A DNA stretch of 64,000 nucleotides. Origin: Microlunatus endophyticus. Lineage in GTDB: Bacteria; Actinomycetota; Actinomycetes; Propionibacteriales; Propionibacteriaceae. This document shows, in pieces, positions 18,468-27,447 of this stretch. Every line of letters begins with the position of its first letter. The stretch's first letter is position 1. A model generated the notes under the pieces. That model made no database searches and was not told the DNA's origin. It was given only the letters and a program-made list of their open reading frames with translations. The DNA is taken from contig NZ_BMMZ01000001.1 in assembly GCF_014646195.1 (NCBI RefSeq), positions 558,001 to 622,000 on the forward strand. Direction: 5' to 3'. The position numbers were made by a program, and so were the translations under genes.

Positions 18468-19076
18468 ATGACCGACACCGCCACACGACAGATCGGGACC
18501 GACCACGATGGTCTCGACGAGTTGACCGCGGGGACCGGGGGCGTGGCGGTGCTGTCCGACCCTGATCTGCACGAGCTGGTCACCGGGCTGATCGAGCGCC
18601 TGGGCGCCCGCGGCGAGACGATCGCCACGGCGGAATCGCTCACCGGTGGCCTGATCGGTGCGACTCTGACCAGTGTTTCCGGCGTCTCGGCGATCTATCG
18701 CGGCGGCGTCGTGAGCTACGCGACCGATCTGAAGGCGACGCTGGCCGGCGTCCGGGAGACCACGTTGGCCGAGCACGGAGCGGTCGCCCCACTGACAGCG
18801 GTCGAGATGGCCCTCGGCGTCGCCCAGCGCTGCGACGCGACCTGGGGGGTCGCGGTGACCGGGGTCGCCGGTCCGGATCCGCAGGAGGGCCATCCGGCGG
18901 GCACCGTGTTCACCGCCGTGGCCCGCAAGCCGCCGGCCAGCACCGACTGGGATGACCAACAAGCCGACAGCGTGGTGTGCGTCCGGGAGTTGTCGCTGAG
19001 CGGTGACCGGGCAGCGATCCGGGACCAGACCGTACGCGCCGCCCTGCGCCAGCTGCAGCAGGTCTGTCTGGGCTGA
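18468..19076 (+). CDS. cinA: CinA C-terminal family nicotinamide-nucleotide amidohydrolase
   Basis: The 202-residue protein contains only the CinA C-terminal (PncC-like) domain, which deamidates nicotinamide mononucleotide to nicotinate mononucleotide in NAD recycling. Motifs are TIATAESLTGGLIGATLTSV near residue 50, YRGGVVSYATDLKATLAGV, and VAVTGVAGPDP. The N-terminal molybdopterin-like domain of full CinA is absent, as usual for actinobacterial copies. The ATG lies one base after the pgsA stop. It contains an insertion rich in Asp and Gln near residue 165 before the last strand. Confidence 0.9.
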   Translation: MTDTATRQIGTDHDGLDELTAGTGGVAVLSDPDLHELVTGLIERLGARGETIATAESLTGGLIGATLTSVSGVSAIYRGGVVSYATDLKATLAGVRETTLAEHGAVAPLTAVEMALGVAQRCDATWGVAVTGVAGPDPQEGHPAGTVFTAVARKPPASTDWDDQQADSVVCVRELSLSGDRAAIRDQTVRAALRQLQQVCLG

Positions 19077-19224
19077 TCCGGGGCCGGTTCTGGGCCCGAT
19101 CGGGCACGGGTCGGCCTGTCGCGGAATGTTTCCCGGGCCGGCCTGCGTTGTCGTAGGCGAAAGTTCGGTTGCGGCAATTGTTGATGACCGAGGGAATACC
19201 GCGAGGAGTGGTTCGGAGGGTGGG

Positions 19225-19230
19225 TACAGT
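19225..19230 (+). promoter_or_regulatory. -10 box of clgR (leaderless arrangement)
   Basis: TACAGT fits TANNNT and lies seven bases before the clgR ATG at 19238, with no Shine-Dalgarno in between. clgR therefore appears to have its own promoter in addition to any read-through from cinA. Confidence 0.5.
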
Positions 19231-19237
19231 ATCTGCC

Positions 19238-19546
19238 ATGGGTGAGGTCCAAACGGTGAAGCCGGTCCTCGTACGAGAGTTGATCGGCGAGACCCTCCGT
19301 GAAGAGCGCACTCTGCAGGGCAAGACCCTTCGCGAGGTGTCCAAAGCCGCTCGGGTGAGCCTCGGCTATCTCTCCGAAGTGGAGCGGGGCCAGAAGGAAG
19401 CCTCCAGCGAGTTGCTGGCCGCGATCTGCGGCGCCCTCGACGTGCCGCTGTCGGTGATCCTTTCCGTGGTGAGCGAGAAGCTCAGGATCCACGAGAAGAT
19501 CGTCATGCCGCTGCCGGTTCGTCCGCTGGCTCGGGCCGCTGCCTGA
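19238..19546 (+). CDS. clgR: ClgR-like XRE family transcriptional regulator
   Basis: A 102-residue regulator with one helix-turn-helix near residues 13-65 ([20 protein letters not shown], then [17 protein letters not shown]). The ending is a short basic/hydrophobic tail ending in ARAAA. In mycobacteria, corynebacteria and streptomycetes ClgR activates clp protease genes and follows pgsA; here the same neighbourhood supports the name. Clp recognises an Ala-Ala ending in several ClgR proteins, and the C-terminal AAA fits control by proteolysis. The 3' end overlaps the convergent MFS gene by 44 bp. Confidence 0.88.
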   Translation: MGEVQTVKPVLVRELIGETLREERTLQGKTLREVSKAARVSLGYLSEVERGQKEASSELLAAICGALDVPLSVILSVVSEKLRIHEKIVMPLPVRPLARAAA

Positions 19547-20978
19547 CCCTGCGGCGCAGCAGGTCGATCAACGCCAGCAGCAGTGCAGCCAACACCAGGC
19601 CGATGGTGGTGTGCATCGCGTGCGAGAACGCCCCGGCGAAATCTCCCCTGGTCTGGCCGAGCCGGGAGAAGAACTGTGCCAGCACTACAGCCACCCCGAT
19701 CGCCGAGCCGACCCGCTGGGTTGTCTGCAACATCCCGCCGCCGGTGCCGGCATGGACCGGGTCCACATCGGCCAGCGTCAACGTGACGTTGGGGGATACG
19801 ACCATCCCGCCGCCCAGGCCGGTGAGCAGCAGCGCCGGCGCCAGCTTCAGGCCGACCATCCCGGACAGGTGCGGGACGAGCAGATCGATGCTGGTCAGGC
19901 CGATCGCCACTACGACCATTCCGATCACCACCAGCAGTCGCCCGAAGCGTTGGACCAGCCGTCCGCTCATCCAGGCAGAGAAGGCCGAACCGACCGCGAA
20001 CGGCATCTGGGTCGCGCCGGCCTGTAGCGCGCTGTAGTGCAGCCCGGTCTGCAGGTAGAGCGTGGTGATCAGGAAGATCGAGGTGAATCCGGCGAAGTAG
20101 AAGGTGCCCAGGCTGATCCCGAAGACGTACGACGGCAGCTTCAGTAGGCCGAGCTCCATCAAGGTCTCCTTCTCCCGGGAGCGCCAGAACCGCTCCCAGA
20201 ACACGAAGATCACCAGGCCCGCGACGGCAGGGGCGAGCAGCCACCAAGGTCGTGCGGACAGAGCTTCGCCCTGGCCACCGGAAACCACCGGATACAGGAT
20301 CAGCAGCACCGACGCGGCGAAGATCAGGACACCGATCGGGTCCAGGGACTGCCGTCGGCCGGGCTGGCCGGCGGGCAGCACCCGCCGGATCAGGATCAGC
20401 AGGGCGATTCCGACCGGGACGTTGACGTAGAAGACCAGTCGCCAGCCGAAATCCGGACCGCCGAGGCGCACCAGCAGGCCGCCCAGCAGCGGTCCGATCG
20501 CTGTGGAGACTCCGATCGTCGCTCCGAACAGGCCGAAGGCGCGGCCTCGCTCGGGCCCGCGAAAAAGGTTCTGGATGAAGCCGGACACCTGCGGCGAGAT
20601 CAGGCCGCCGCCGACGCCCTGGACGATCCGCGCGACGGCGATCCAGGTCGGACCCGTCGCGGCACCGGCAGCGGCACTGGCCAGGGTGAAGACCGTGACT
20701 CCGATCGCGAACATCAACCGCCGGCTGCGGGCGTCGCCCAGCCGGCCGGCCGGGACGAGCACCACCCCGAAGGCGAGCGCGTAACCCGCGACGACCAGCT
20801 GGATCTCCCGGTCACCGGCATGCAGCCCGGCCCGCAGCGACGGGAGTGCGACGTTGACGATGCTGACGTCCAGCAGCGTCATGCCACCGGCGATCAGGCA
20901 GACAGCCAGGGCGCGCCAGCGGCGCGGATCGGCGCCGGGTTCTGGGGTCCCGGGGCTCTCGGCGGAATCGCGGGGCAC
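19503..20978 (-). CDS. DHA2-family MFS drug exporter
   Basis: A 491-residue, 14-helix type major facilitator: [15 protein letters not shown] near the N-terminus is the DHA2 D1 motif, [13 protein letters not shown] is motif A and GGGLISPQ(V)SGFIQ follows motif C-like glycine-rich sequence. It likely exports hydrophobic drugs or metabolites in exchange for protons. The GTG at 20978 has GGTGGAGC in front; upstream codons are not conserved. A short ORF with its own -10 box lies just upstream. The last 44 bp run antisense through the end of clgR. Confidence 0.88.
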   Translation of the reverse strand: MPRDSAESPGTPEPGADPRRWRALAVCLIAGGMTLLDVSIVNVALPSLRAGLHAGDREIQLVVAGYALAFGVVLVPAGRLGDARSRRLMFAIGVTVFTLASAAAGAATGPTWIAVARIVQGVGGGLISPQVSGFIQNLFRGPERGRAFGLFGATIGVSTAIGPLLGGLLVRLGGPDFGWRLVFYVNVPVGIALLILIRRVLPAGQPGRRQSLDPIGVLIFAASVLLILYPVVSGGQGEALSARPWWLLAPAVAGLVIFVFWERFWRSREKETLMELGLLKLPSYVFGISLGTFYFAGFTSIFLITTLYLQTGLHYSALQAGATQMPFAVGSAFSAWMSGRLVQRFGRLLVVIGMVVVAIGLTSIDLLVPHLSGMVGLKLAPALLLTGLGGGMVVSPNVTLTLADVDPVHAGTGGGMLQTTQRVGSAIGVAVVLAQFFSRLGQTRGDFAGAFSHAMHTTIGLVLAALLLALIDLLRRRVRQRPEPADEPAAA

Positions 20979-21001
20979 CGCTCCACCGTACGCGAACGGG
21001 C

Positions 21002-21130
21002 TCAGCCCCGCAGTCGGAGACGGGCAGCGCCGACGATCCCGGCAAGTCCGGCGAGGGCGAGGAGAAAGGACGAGCGGCTGTGGCAGGAGAAGGCTTGGAG
21101 CAGGCCGGACCACGGCATCCACACAGTCAC
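21002..21130 (-). CDS. Possible 42-residue leader peptide of the DHA2 exporter
   Basis: A GTG at 21130 lies seven bases after TACCCT (minus strand, 21143-21138), so it would be the first codon of a leaderless mRNA. The peptide starts VTVWMPWSGLLQAFSCHSR (initial Val read as Met) and then has a hydrophobic stretch LLALAGLAGIVGAA and a basic end RLRLRG. It stops 23 bases before the exporter GTG. It may be a regulatory uORF or a small membrane protein; no family is recognised. Confidence 0.35.
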   Translation of the reverse strand: MTVWMPWSGLLQAFSCHSRSSFLLALAGLAGIVGAARLRLRG

Positions 21131-21187
21131 GAGCCGCAGGGTAGTTGTTGGTACGAGTAGCGGGGGCAGTTTGGCAGAATCGGTCGG

Positions 21188-21820
21188 GTGAGCACGTCCT
21201 CCACCGATCGTGATGAGCCCGCCGGCAAGCCGGGATACCGGCGATCGGCAGGGACCGTACGGGGGCGGCTGCGCCGGCAGGAACTGCTGGAACGGGTCAC
21301 CGACGACTTGGCTGCCAACGGCCTGTCCGACTTCTCGCTGCGCCGCGCGGCCCGGGCTGCGGGGACCACCCACAAGGTGCTGCTCTACCACTTCGACGGC
21401 ATCGAGGACCTGACCGCCCAGGCACTGCTGCGGCTGCGCTCCCGACGGATCTCCAATGTGCTGGCGACGGCCGCCGAGGGTCACGCGACGCTGGCCGACC
21501 GGGTCCGGGCGATCTGGCCGGTGCTGGCCGACGACGAGACCGGCCTGCGGGTGATCGACCAGTCGATCGGGCTGGCCATGTACGACCCGGAGCATTACCG
21601 GCATCTGGCCCGCGAGGCGGCCGAGCAGTACATCACGCCGCTGGAATCACTCTGCCCGCCGGACTGGACGGTCGGGCGCAAGCGTGAGGTTGCGGAGCTG
21701 ATGCTGGCGACCCTGCGCGGCTTCCTCGTCGAGTGGCGGACCAACCGGGAGACCGACCGGATCGAGGCCGGACTCGCGGCGCTGATCCGCGCCCTGGACC
21801 GGGAGGAGTCGGCCGGCTGA
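21188..21820 (+). CDS. TetR family transcriptional regulator
   Basis: A 210-residue TetR-type regulator: helix-turn-helix near residues 28-75 (LRRQELLERVTDDLAANGLS, then LRRAARAAGTTHKVLLYHFDG). The N-terminal 20 residues are a hydrophilic tail. The GTG start lies seven bases after CAGAAT (21175-21180), suggesting leaderless translation. It lies upstream of an alpha/beta hydrolase gene whose promoter contains a perfect 18-bp palindrome, probably its operator, and divergent from the DHA2 exporter, which it may also control. Confidence 0.88.
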   Translation: MSTSSTDRDEPAGKPGYRRSAGTVRGRLRRQELLERVTDDLAANGLSDFSLRRAARAAGTTHKVLLYHFDGIEDLTAQALLRLRSRRISNVLATAAEGHATLADRVRAIWPVLADDETGLRVIDQSIGLAMYDPEHYRHLAREAAEQYITPLESLCPPDWTVGRKREVAELMLATLRGFLVEWRTNRETDRIEAGLAALIRALDREESAG

Positions 21821-21849
21821 ACTCGTCGGCCGAATTCTTCTGGCACCCC

Positions 21850-21878
21850 TCGACAAGATGTGAACCACGTGGTTCACT
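21850..21878 (+). promoter_or_regulatory. Promoter with perfect 18-bp operator before the hydrolase gene
   Basis: TCGACA (21850-21855) and TTCACT (21873-21878) with a 17-bp spacer end seven bases before the ATG at 21886, a leaderless layout. GTGAACCACGTGGTTCAC (21860-21877) is a perfect palindrome filling the spacer and most of the -10, so a bound TetR dimer would exclude RNA polymerase. Confidence 0.75.
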
Positions 21879-21885
21879 TTTACTC

Positions 21886-22794
21886 ATGACTTCGATCGAG
21901 GTACGACAGCGGGTGCGGTTCGCTGGTGGCAGCGACACAGTCGTGGGCTGGCACTATCCCGGCACCAACGGTGCCTGTGTGGTGATGGCGCCCGGCGGAG
22001 GCGCCACGAAGGAACCGGGCACCGACCGGTTCGCAGCCCGGTTTCATGCTGCGGGCTACAGCGTTCTGGCCTTCGACTTCCGGCATCTGGGGGAGAGCGG
22101 TGGCACGCCTCGGCAGGTGATCCGGATCCGGGAGCAGGTTGCCGATCTGGAGGCCGCGATCCAGCATGCAGCGTCGCTTCCGGAAGTGGATTCGGCCCGG
22201 ATCGCCTGTTGGGGTTTCTCGCTGGCCGGCGGCCACTTGTTCAGGATCGCCGCACGCACTCCCGGTGTCGCCGCGGTGATCAGCCAATCGCCGCTGGCCG
22301 ACAACCTGGTCGCTTCACCCAAGGCGCTGCGCTACGAGTCGCCCGGCGTCGCCCTGCGGTTCCCGCTGATCGCCGCGGCGGATGCGATCGGCGGTCTGTT
22401 CGGTCGCGTTCCGCACGTGATCCCGCTGGCGGGTCCGCGCGGGACGGTTGCGATGCTGAGCACCCCGGACGCGTTGGACGGCGCCGCCGCTCTCGATCCG
22501 GACGGTCGCTATCCCGAGTGGAAGCAGACCATCGCTGCCCGGTCGGTGCTTCCGCTGATGGCGTACCGTCCGGGTCGGGACGCAGCCAAGGCCCGGTGCC
22601 CGATGCTGGTGGTGATCTGCGAGCAGGACCTGACGGCGCTCGCCGCACCGGCACATAAAGCAGCCGCCCGGATCCCCGATGCTGAAGTGCTGTCTGTGCC
22701 CGGCGGCCACTATGCGCCATTTCTTGATCAACACGAGGTCGTGGTGGCAGCTGAGCTCGACTACCTCCAGCGCCGGGTGTTGCAGACGGTCTAG
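21886..22794 (+). CDS. Alpha/beta hydrolase
   Basis: A 302-residue serine hydrolase. The nucleophile elbow is ACWGFSLAGGH near residue 107, with a glycine-rich oxyanion region VVMAPGGGATKEPG near 35 and the catalytic His in VPGGHYAPF near 270; an acid in VVICEQDLTAL near 245. It resembles the dienelactone hydrolase/DUF1100-like branch. Substrate unknown. Control is probably by the upstream TetR regulator. The stop codon TAG is shared as CTAG with the stop of the convergent lhr gene. Confidence 0.85.
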   Translation: MTSIEVRQRVRFAGGSDTVVGWHYPGTNGACVVMAPGGGATKEPGTDRFAARFHAAGYSVLAFDFRHLGESGGTPRQVIRIREQVADLEAAIQHAASLPEVDSARIACWGFSLAGGHLFRIAARTPGVAAVISQSPLADNLVASPKALRYESPGVALRFPLIAAADAIGGLFGRVPHVIPLAGPRGTVAMLSTPDALDGAAALDPDGRYPEWKQTIAARSVLPLMAYRPGRDAAKARCPMLVVICEQDLTALAAPAHKAAARIPDAEVLSVPGGHYAPFLDQHEVVVAAELDYLQRRVLQTV

Positions 22795-25700
22795 GTGAGC
22801 GCGCGGCGGCTGTCCGGACGGAGCCGGAGGCCCTGCGGTGTCATCGTGAAGCCCGACTCCTGCAGCAGTCCGGTGAGCCGGCCGGTTTCGAAGATCTGTT
22901 CCCCGTTGGCACGCTCGATGGTCACCCGGCCGAGCTTGCCGTCGCGTACGGCTCCGGCCAGGGCGGCCACCGCCGGACCGAGGATTCGGTCGTCCTCGAT
23001 GAAGGTCAGCAGCGTCCGGCCGCCGCGCTCGACGTAGAGCGTCAGCAGACCGTCGACCAGGACGACGAGGGCGCCGGCCTTGCGGCCCGGCCGGTGGCCG
23101 GCGCGGTCGGGCCAGGGCAGGGCGGAGCCGTACGCGTTGGCCGGGTCGGTCGCGGCCAGCACCACGGCCGGCGGCTGGTCGAACTCGGTCTCGCGCTGAT
23201 GATCACGAAGCCGGTCGATCGCTCCGGTGACCGCGAACTGTGCGGCGCCGAGTCCGTCGATGAAGTAGCCGCGACGGCACTGCCCGGATTCCTCCATCGT
23301 CGACAAAGCCCGGTAGGCCGTACCGAAGCCGCCTTCACCACCCTCGGCCAGGACAGAACCGCGGGTCAGGACGCCGTAGCGGTCCAACCGCGTGAAGAGG
23401 TCGCCGGCAAACCTGACCCGCGCTTCGATGTTCGGCCGCCGCACCGCGGACCAGCGGCCGGCGGTCGTCGGCGAGCTCATCCGGAAGCCAGGTCGCGGTG
23501 GCCTGCGCGTCAGTCCGCCGCCCGGCCCGAACCGAGCTCGCCCGGAGACTCGGGCTCTCGGCTGGGATGGCCGCTTGAGTACGCCGTCGGTGGACAACGC
23601 CCGGATCGGGGCGAAGGTATCGCAGCTGACGTGACCGGCCCAGACCAGATCCCAGAGGGCGTCCACGTAGGACTGCCGCCTGCTGTCCAGTGCCGGTCCG
23701 ACCTCGGCCGGGACCAGATCGTCGAAGAAGAAGCCACCGCCGGAGGAGAACCGCTCGAGCATCTCCGCCGCCAGCGGGCCGGGTGGGTCCTTCGCGTCGG
23801 GCAGATCGTTGTCTCGCGGGTAGAACCGGACCCAGCCGTCGCTGTCGCCGATGGCGCCGTCTCCGACCCACGTCACCTCGCCCGAAGAGGTCAGCTCGTC
23901 GAGCATGGCCGGCGCGTAGTCGGCGACCCGGGCCGGCAGGATCACCGACTCGATCATGCTCGCCGGCAGCGGATAGCCGGCCAGTTGCTCGAGCACCGAC
24001 AACACCGCCTCGGTGCCGCGGACGCCGGAGCCGACGCCCTGCCAGTCGAGGAGGAAGCGTTGGTATGCCACCTGGTCGACTGGCTCGATACCGTGCCGGA
24101 GTCTGGCCAACGTCCGGCGCTTGATCAACGCGAGATTGCGCTGGTGGCAGTATTCGCGGTCTTCGGATTCGCTGCTGCCACCGGGGGTGAATCGTCCGGT
24201 GATCACGGTCCGATCATCGACCAGCGTGCGTAGGGCGGCCGCGATGACGCCGATTCCGAGTCCGTACCGCTCTGCGATCGTCCGCGGTCGGAAGGGTCCG
24301 TGGGTGCGGGCCCAGCGGAGCACAAGATCACGGATCGGGTCTGCTGCCTCGTCGGCTTCGGTGACCGCCCCGGGCGGCAACGGGATGCCCAGACCGTCGC
24401 GCAACCGGGCGAGATCCTCGACGACGGCGAATCGTGGCCGGCCGGCGATCCTAACCTCGGCGATCCGTCGGGAGCTGAGCAACCCGGCGAGTGCCGTGTC
24501 AAGATCAAGTTCGGCTGATCGTGCGGCGAGCTCGCCACGGTCGTACGGTCCTGCGGTCCGGATCAGATCGAACAGCTGCTCGCTGCCATGGGCCTGACGG
24601 TCCTCACTCAGCGACTGTAGATCGCGCTCCACCTCGGTGATCACGTCGGTGTCCAGGAGCTGCTCCAGGCCGTCCTTGCCGAGCAACTCGGCCAACAACC
24701 CCGCGTCCAAGGACAGCGCGGCGGCCTTCTTCTCCGCCAGCGGCACATCGCCCTCGTAGACGAACTCGCCGACGTAGCCGAAGAGCAGGGACTTGGCGAA
24801 CGGTGACGGTTCCTTGGTCTCGACTTCCAGGATCCGGATCTGGCGGGATGCGATCCGGCGCTGGACGTCGAGCAGCGATTCGAGGTCGAAGACGTCGGTC
24901 AGGCATTCGCGCATCGTCTCCAGCACGATCGGGAACTCCGGATACCGGGAGGCCACGCCGAGCAGCTGGGCCGAGCGCAGCCGCTGCTGCCACAATGGCG
25001 ACCGGGACCGGGGATCCCTGCGGGGCAACAACAAGGCGCGGGCGGCGCACTCGCGGAAGCGGGCGGCGAAGAGCGCCGATCCGCCCACCTCGTCGGTGAT
25101 CAACTGCTCCAATGTCTCCGGATCGTGGATGATCAGGTCGGCACCCGGCGGCTCGGACTCGGTGTCCGGGATCCGCAACACGATGCCGTCGTTGGTCGCG
25201 GTCGCCGCCGCCTCGGTGCCGTAGCGTTCGCGCGCCGCCGCCTCGATCGCCAGGGCCCAGGGCGAGTGGACGGCGGAGCCGAGCGGCGTGTGGATACAGA
25301 CCCGCCAGTCGCCGAGCTCGTCGCGGAACCGCTCGATGATCACCTGCGTGTCGGTCGGCAGTCCACGGGTGGCCTGCTGCTGATCATGGAGATAGCCGAT
25401 CAGGTTGTCCGCGGCCCAGTCGTCCAGCCCGGAGGACTGCAGCAGCGGCTTGGCTTCGGCTGCCGGCATGGCGGAGATCTCGCGGACGAAACCACCGAGC
25501 GCCCTGCCCAGCTCCGCCGGCCGGGACGGAGCATCACCTTTCCAGAAAGGCAGTCTGGCCGGCACCCCCGGGGCAGGGGAGACCTGGACCTGATCATGGG
25601 TGATCGCCTCGATCCGCCAGCTGGTGGTGCCCAGGGTGATCACATCCCCGACCCGGGATTCGTAGACCATCTCCTCGTCCAGCTCGCCGACCCGTCGGCC

Positions 25701-27410
25701 CGCGCCCTCACCGACCAGGAAGACGCCGAACAGCCCTCGATCGGGAATCGTGCCACCGGAGGTCACCGCGAGCCGCTGGGACCCGCGCCGGCCCTGGAGC
25801 AGACCGCCGCCCTTCAGGTCCGCGGTGCGGTGCCAGATGATCCGGGGCCGCAGCTCGGCGAAATCCTCGCTGGGGTAGCGGCCGCTGAGCATCTCCAGCA
25901 CCGCTTCGTAGGCACTGCGTGGTAGCTCGCGGTAGTCGTGGGCACGGCGGACAAGATCAAACAGATGATCGGCTTCGATGCCGCCGCCTTCGGCTTCGCC
26001 CGCGTCGGCGACAATCGCGACGATCTGCTGGGCCAGCACGTCCAGTGGGTTGTGCAGCTCGGCGACCTCTTCGATCTTGCCCTCGCGCATCCGGGTCGCG
26101 ACCACCGTCGACTCGATCAGATCGCCACGGTGGTTGGGAAAGAAGACCCCGCGAGAGATTGCGCCGACCTGGTGGCCGGCACGGCCGACGCGTTGCAGGC
26201 CGCTGGCCACCGACGGCGGTGACTCCACCTGGATGACGATGTCGACCGCGCCCATATCGATGCCCAGTTCGAGGGAGGAGGTCGCGACCACGCACCGCAG
26301 CCGGCCGGACTTGAGATCGTCCTCCACGATCGCCCGCTGTTCCTTGCTGACCGAGCCGTGGTGGGCCTTGGCGATCAGCGGCACCCCCTGGCCGTCGCGG
26401 TCGGTGCCGTCGAAGCCCTTGGCAACACCGGACTGGGCCATCAGCTGCGCCGGCGGCTCGACATCGCGCGGCACGTCGACGCCGAGCCGTTCGGCGTACA
26501 ACTCGTTGAGGTGGGACGTCAACCGCTCGGCGACTCTGCGGGCGTTGGCGAAGACGATGCTGGAGCGATGCTGGAGAATCAGATCCAGGATGCGGCCCTC
26601 GACATGGGGCCAGATCGACGGTGGTCCGACCGCCTCACCGGCCAGCTTGTCGCTGTCCAGATCCGACATGTCCTCGACCGGGACGACGATCTGCAGATCC
26701 CAGTTCTTCTCGGCCTCGGGTGCGACCACGCGGACCGGATGCGGACCTCCGAGGAACGCGGCGACTCGCTCGGGAGGCCGTACTGTCGCCGACAGCCCGA
26801 TCCGTTGGATGGGTTGGCCGGTCAGCTCGGCCAGCCGTTCGAGTGAGAGGGCCAGGTGCGCACCGCGTTTGGTGCCGGCGATGGCGTGCACCTCGTCGAC
26901 GATCACGGTGTCGACATAGCGAAGCGTCTCGCGGGCACCCGAGGTGAGCATCAGGAACAGCGACTCGGGAGTGGTGATCATGATGTCCGGGGGCCGGGTG
27001 ACCAGCTTGCGGCGGTCCGAGGCACTGGTGTCACCGGAGCGGACGCCGACCTTGATCTCGGGGATCGCCTCACCCAGTCGCTCGGCCGTGCGCGAGATGC
27101 CCGCCAGCGGAGCGCGCAGATTGCGCTCGACGTCGACGGCCAGTGCCTTCAGCGGGGAGACATAGAGCACCCGGCAGCGCTCTCTGGCCGGCGGCTGCTC
27201 GCGTCCGGCCAACTGGTCGAGTGCCCAGAGAAAAGCTGCCAGGGTCTTGCCCGACCCGGTCGGTGCGATGACCAGGGCATTCTCCCCGGCCGAGATCGCC
27301 TGCCAGGCGCCGCTCTGAGCCGCGGTCGGGGCGGCGAACACCTCGGTGAACCAGGTGCGTATAGGCGCGCTGAATCCCGCCAGGGCCTCGAACCGGTCAT
27401 CCGTACGCAC
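22791..27410 (-). CDS. lhr: Lhr-family ATP-dependent helicase
   Basis: A large 3'-5' DNA/RNA helicase implicated in DNA repair. The 1539-residue length fits actinobacterial Lhr. Motifs in order: Q-motif region near the N-terminus, Walker A IAPTGSGKTLAAF near residue 45, LYVSPLKALAVDVERNL, DEVH box IVDEVHAIAGTKRG near 175, IQRIGLSATVRPPE, and motif VI IQRVGRAGH-like GLQRVGRAGHQVG, followed by a winged helix and the long DUF4550-like C-terminal half. The frame is open further upstream on the minus strand (to 27944), but that part is antisense-free of helicase sequence and overlaps the isomerase gene, so GTG 27410 is chosen. Confidence 0.93.
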   Translation of the reverse strand: MRTDDRFEALAGFSAPIRTWFTEVFAAPTAAQSGAWQAISAGENALVIAPTGSGKTLAAFLWALDQLAGREQPPARERCRVLYVSPLKALAVDVERNLRAPLAGISRTAERLGEAIPEIKVGVRSGDTSASDRRKLVTRPPDIMITTPESLFLMLTSGARETLRYVDTVIVDEVHAIAGTKRGAHLALSLERLAELTGQPIQRIGLSATVRPPERVAAFLGGPHPVRVVAPEAEKNWDLQIVVPVEDMSDLDSDKLAGEAVGPPSIWPHVEGRILDLILQHRSSIVFANARRVAERLTSHLNELYAERLGVDVPRDVEPPAQLMAQSGVAKGFDGTDRDGQGVPLIAKAHHGSVSKEQRAIVEDDLKSGRLRCVVATSSLELGIDMGAVDIVIQVESPPSVASGLQRVGRAGHQVGAISRGVFFPNHRGDLIESTVVATRMREGKIEEVAELHNPLDVLAQQIVAIVADAGEAEGGGIEADHLFDLVRRAHDYRELPRSAYEAVLEMLSGRYPSEDFAELRPRIIWHRTADLKGGGLLQGRRGSQRLAVTSGGTIPDRGLFGVFLVGEGAGRRVGELDEEMVYESRVGDVITLGTTSWRIEAITHDQVQVSPAPGVPARLPFWKGDAPSRPAELGRALGGFVREISAMPAAEAKPLLQSSGLDDWAADNLIGYLHDQQQATRGLPTDTQVIIERFRDELGDWRVCIHTPLGSAVHSPWALAIEAAARERYGTEAAATATNDGIVLRIPDTESEPPGADLIIHDPETLEQLITDEVGGSALFAARFRECAARALLLPRRDPRSRSPLWQQRLRSAQLLGVASRYPEFPIVLETMRECLTDVFDLESLLDVQRRIASRQIRILEVETKEPSPFAKSLLFGYVGEFVYEGDVPLAEKKAAALSLDAGLLAELLGKDGLEQLLDTDVITEVERDLQSLSEDRQAHGSEQLFDLIRTAGPYDRGELAARSAELDLDTALAGLLSSRRIAEVRIAGRPRFAVVEDLARLRDGLGIPLPPGAVTEADEAADPIRDLVLRWARTHGPFRPRTIAERYGLGIGVIAAALRTLVDDRTVITGRFTPGGSSESEDREYCHQRNLALIKRRTLARLRHGIEPVDQVAYQRFLLDWQGVGSGVRGTEAVLSVLEQLAGYPLPASMIESVILPARVADYAPAMLDELTSSGEVTWVGDGAIGDSDGWVRFYPRDNDLPDAKDPPGPLAAEMLERFSSGGGFFFDDLVPAEVGPALDSRRQSYVDALWDLVWAGHVSCDTFAPIRALSTDGVLKRPSQPRARVSGRARFGPGGGLTRRPPRPGFRMSSPTTAGRWSAVRRPNIEARVRFAGDLFTRLDRYGVLTRGSVLAEGGEGGFGTAYRALSTMEESGQCRRGYFIDGLGAAQFAVTGAIDRLRDHQRETEFDQPPAVVLAATDPANAYGSALPWPDRAGHRPGRKAGALVVLVDGLLTLYVERGGRTLLTFIEDDRILGPAVAALAGAVRDGKLGRVTIERANGEQIFETGRLTGLLQESGFTMTPQGLRLRPDSRRALT

Positions 27411-27447
27411 TCGACCATCTTGCCGCGTGCCACCGACAGTCCCCAGC

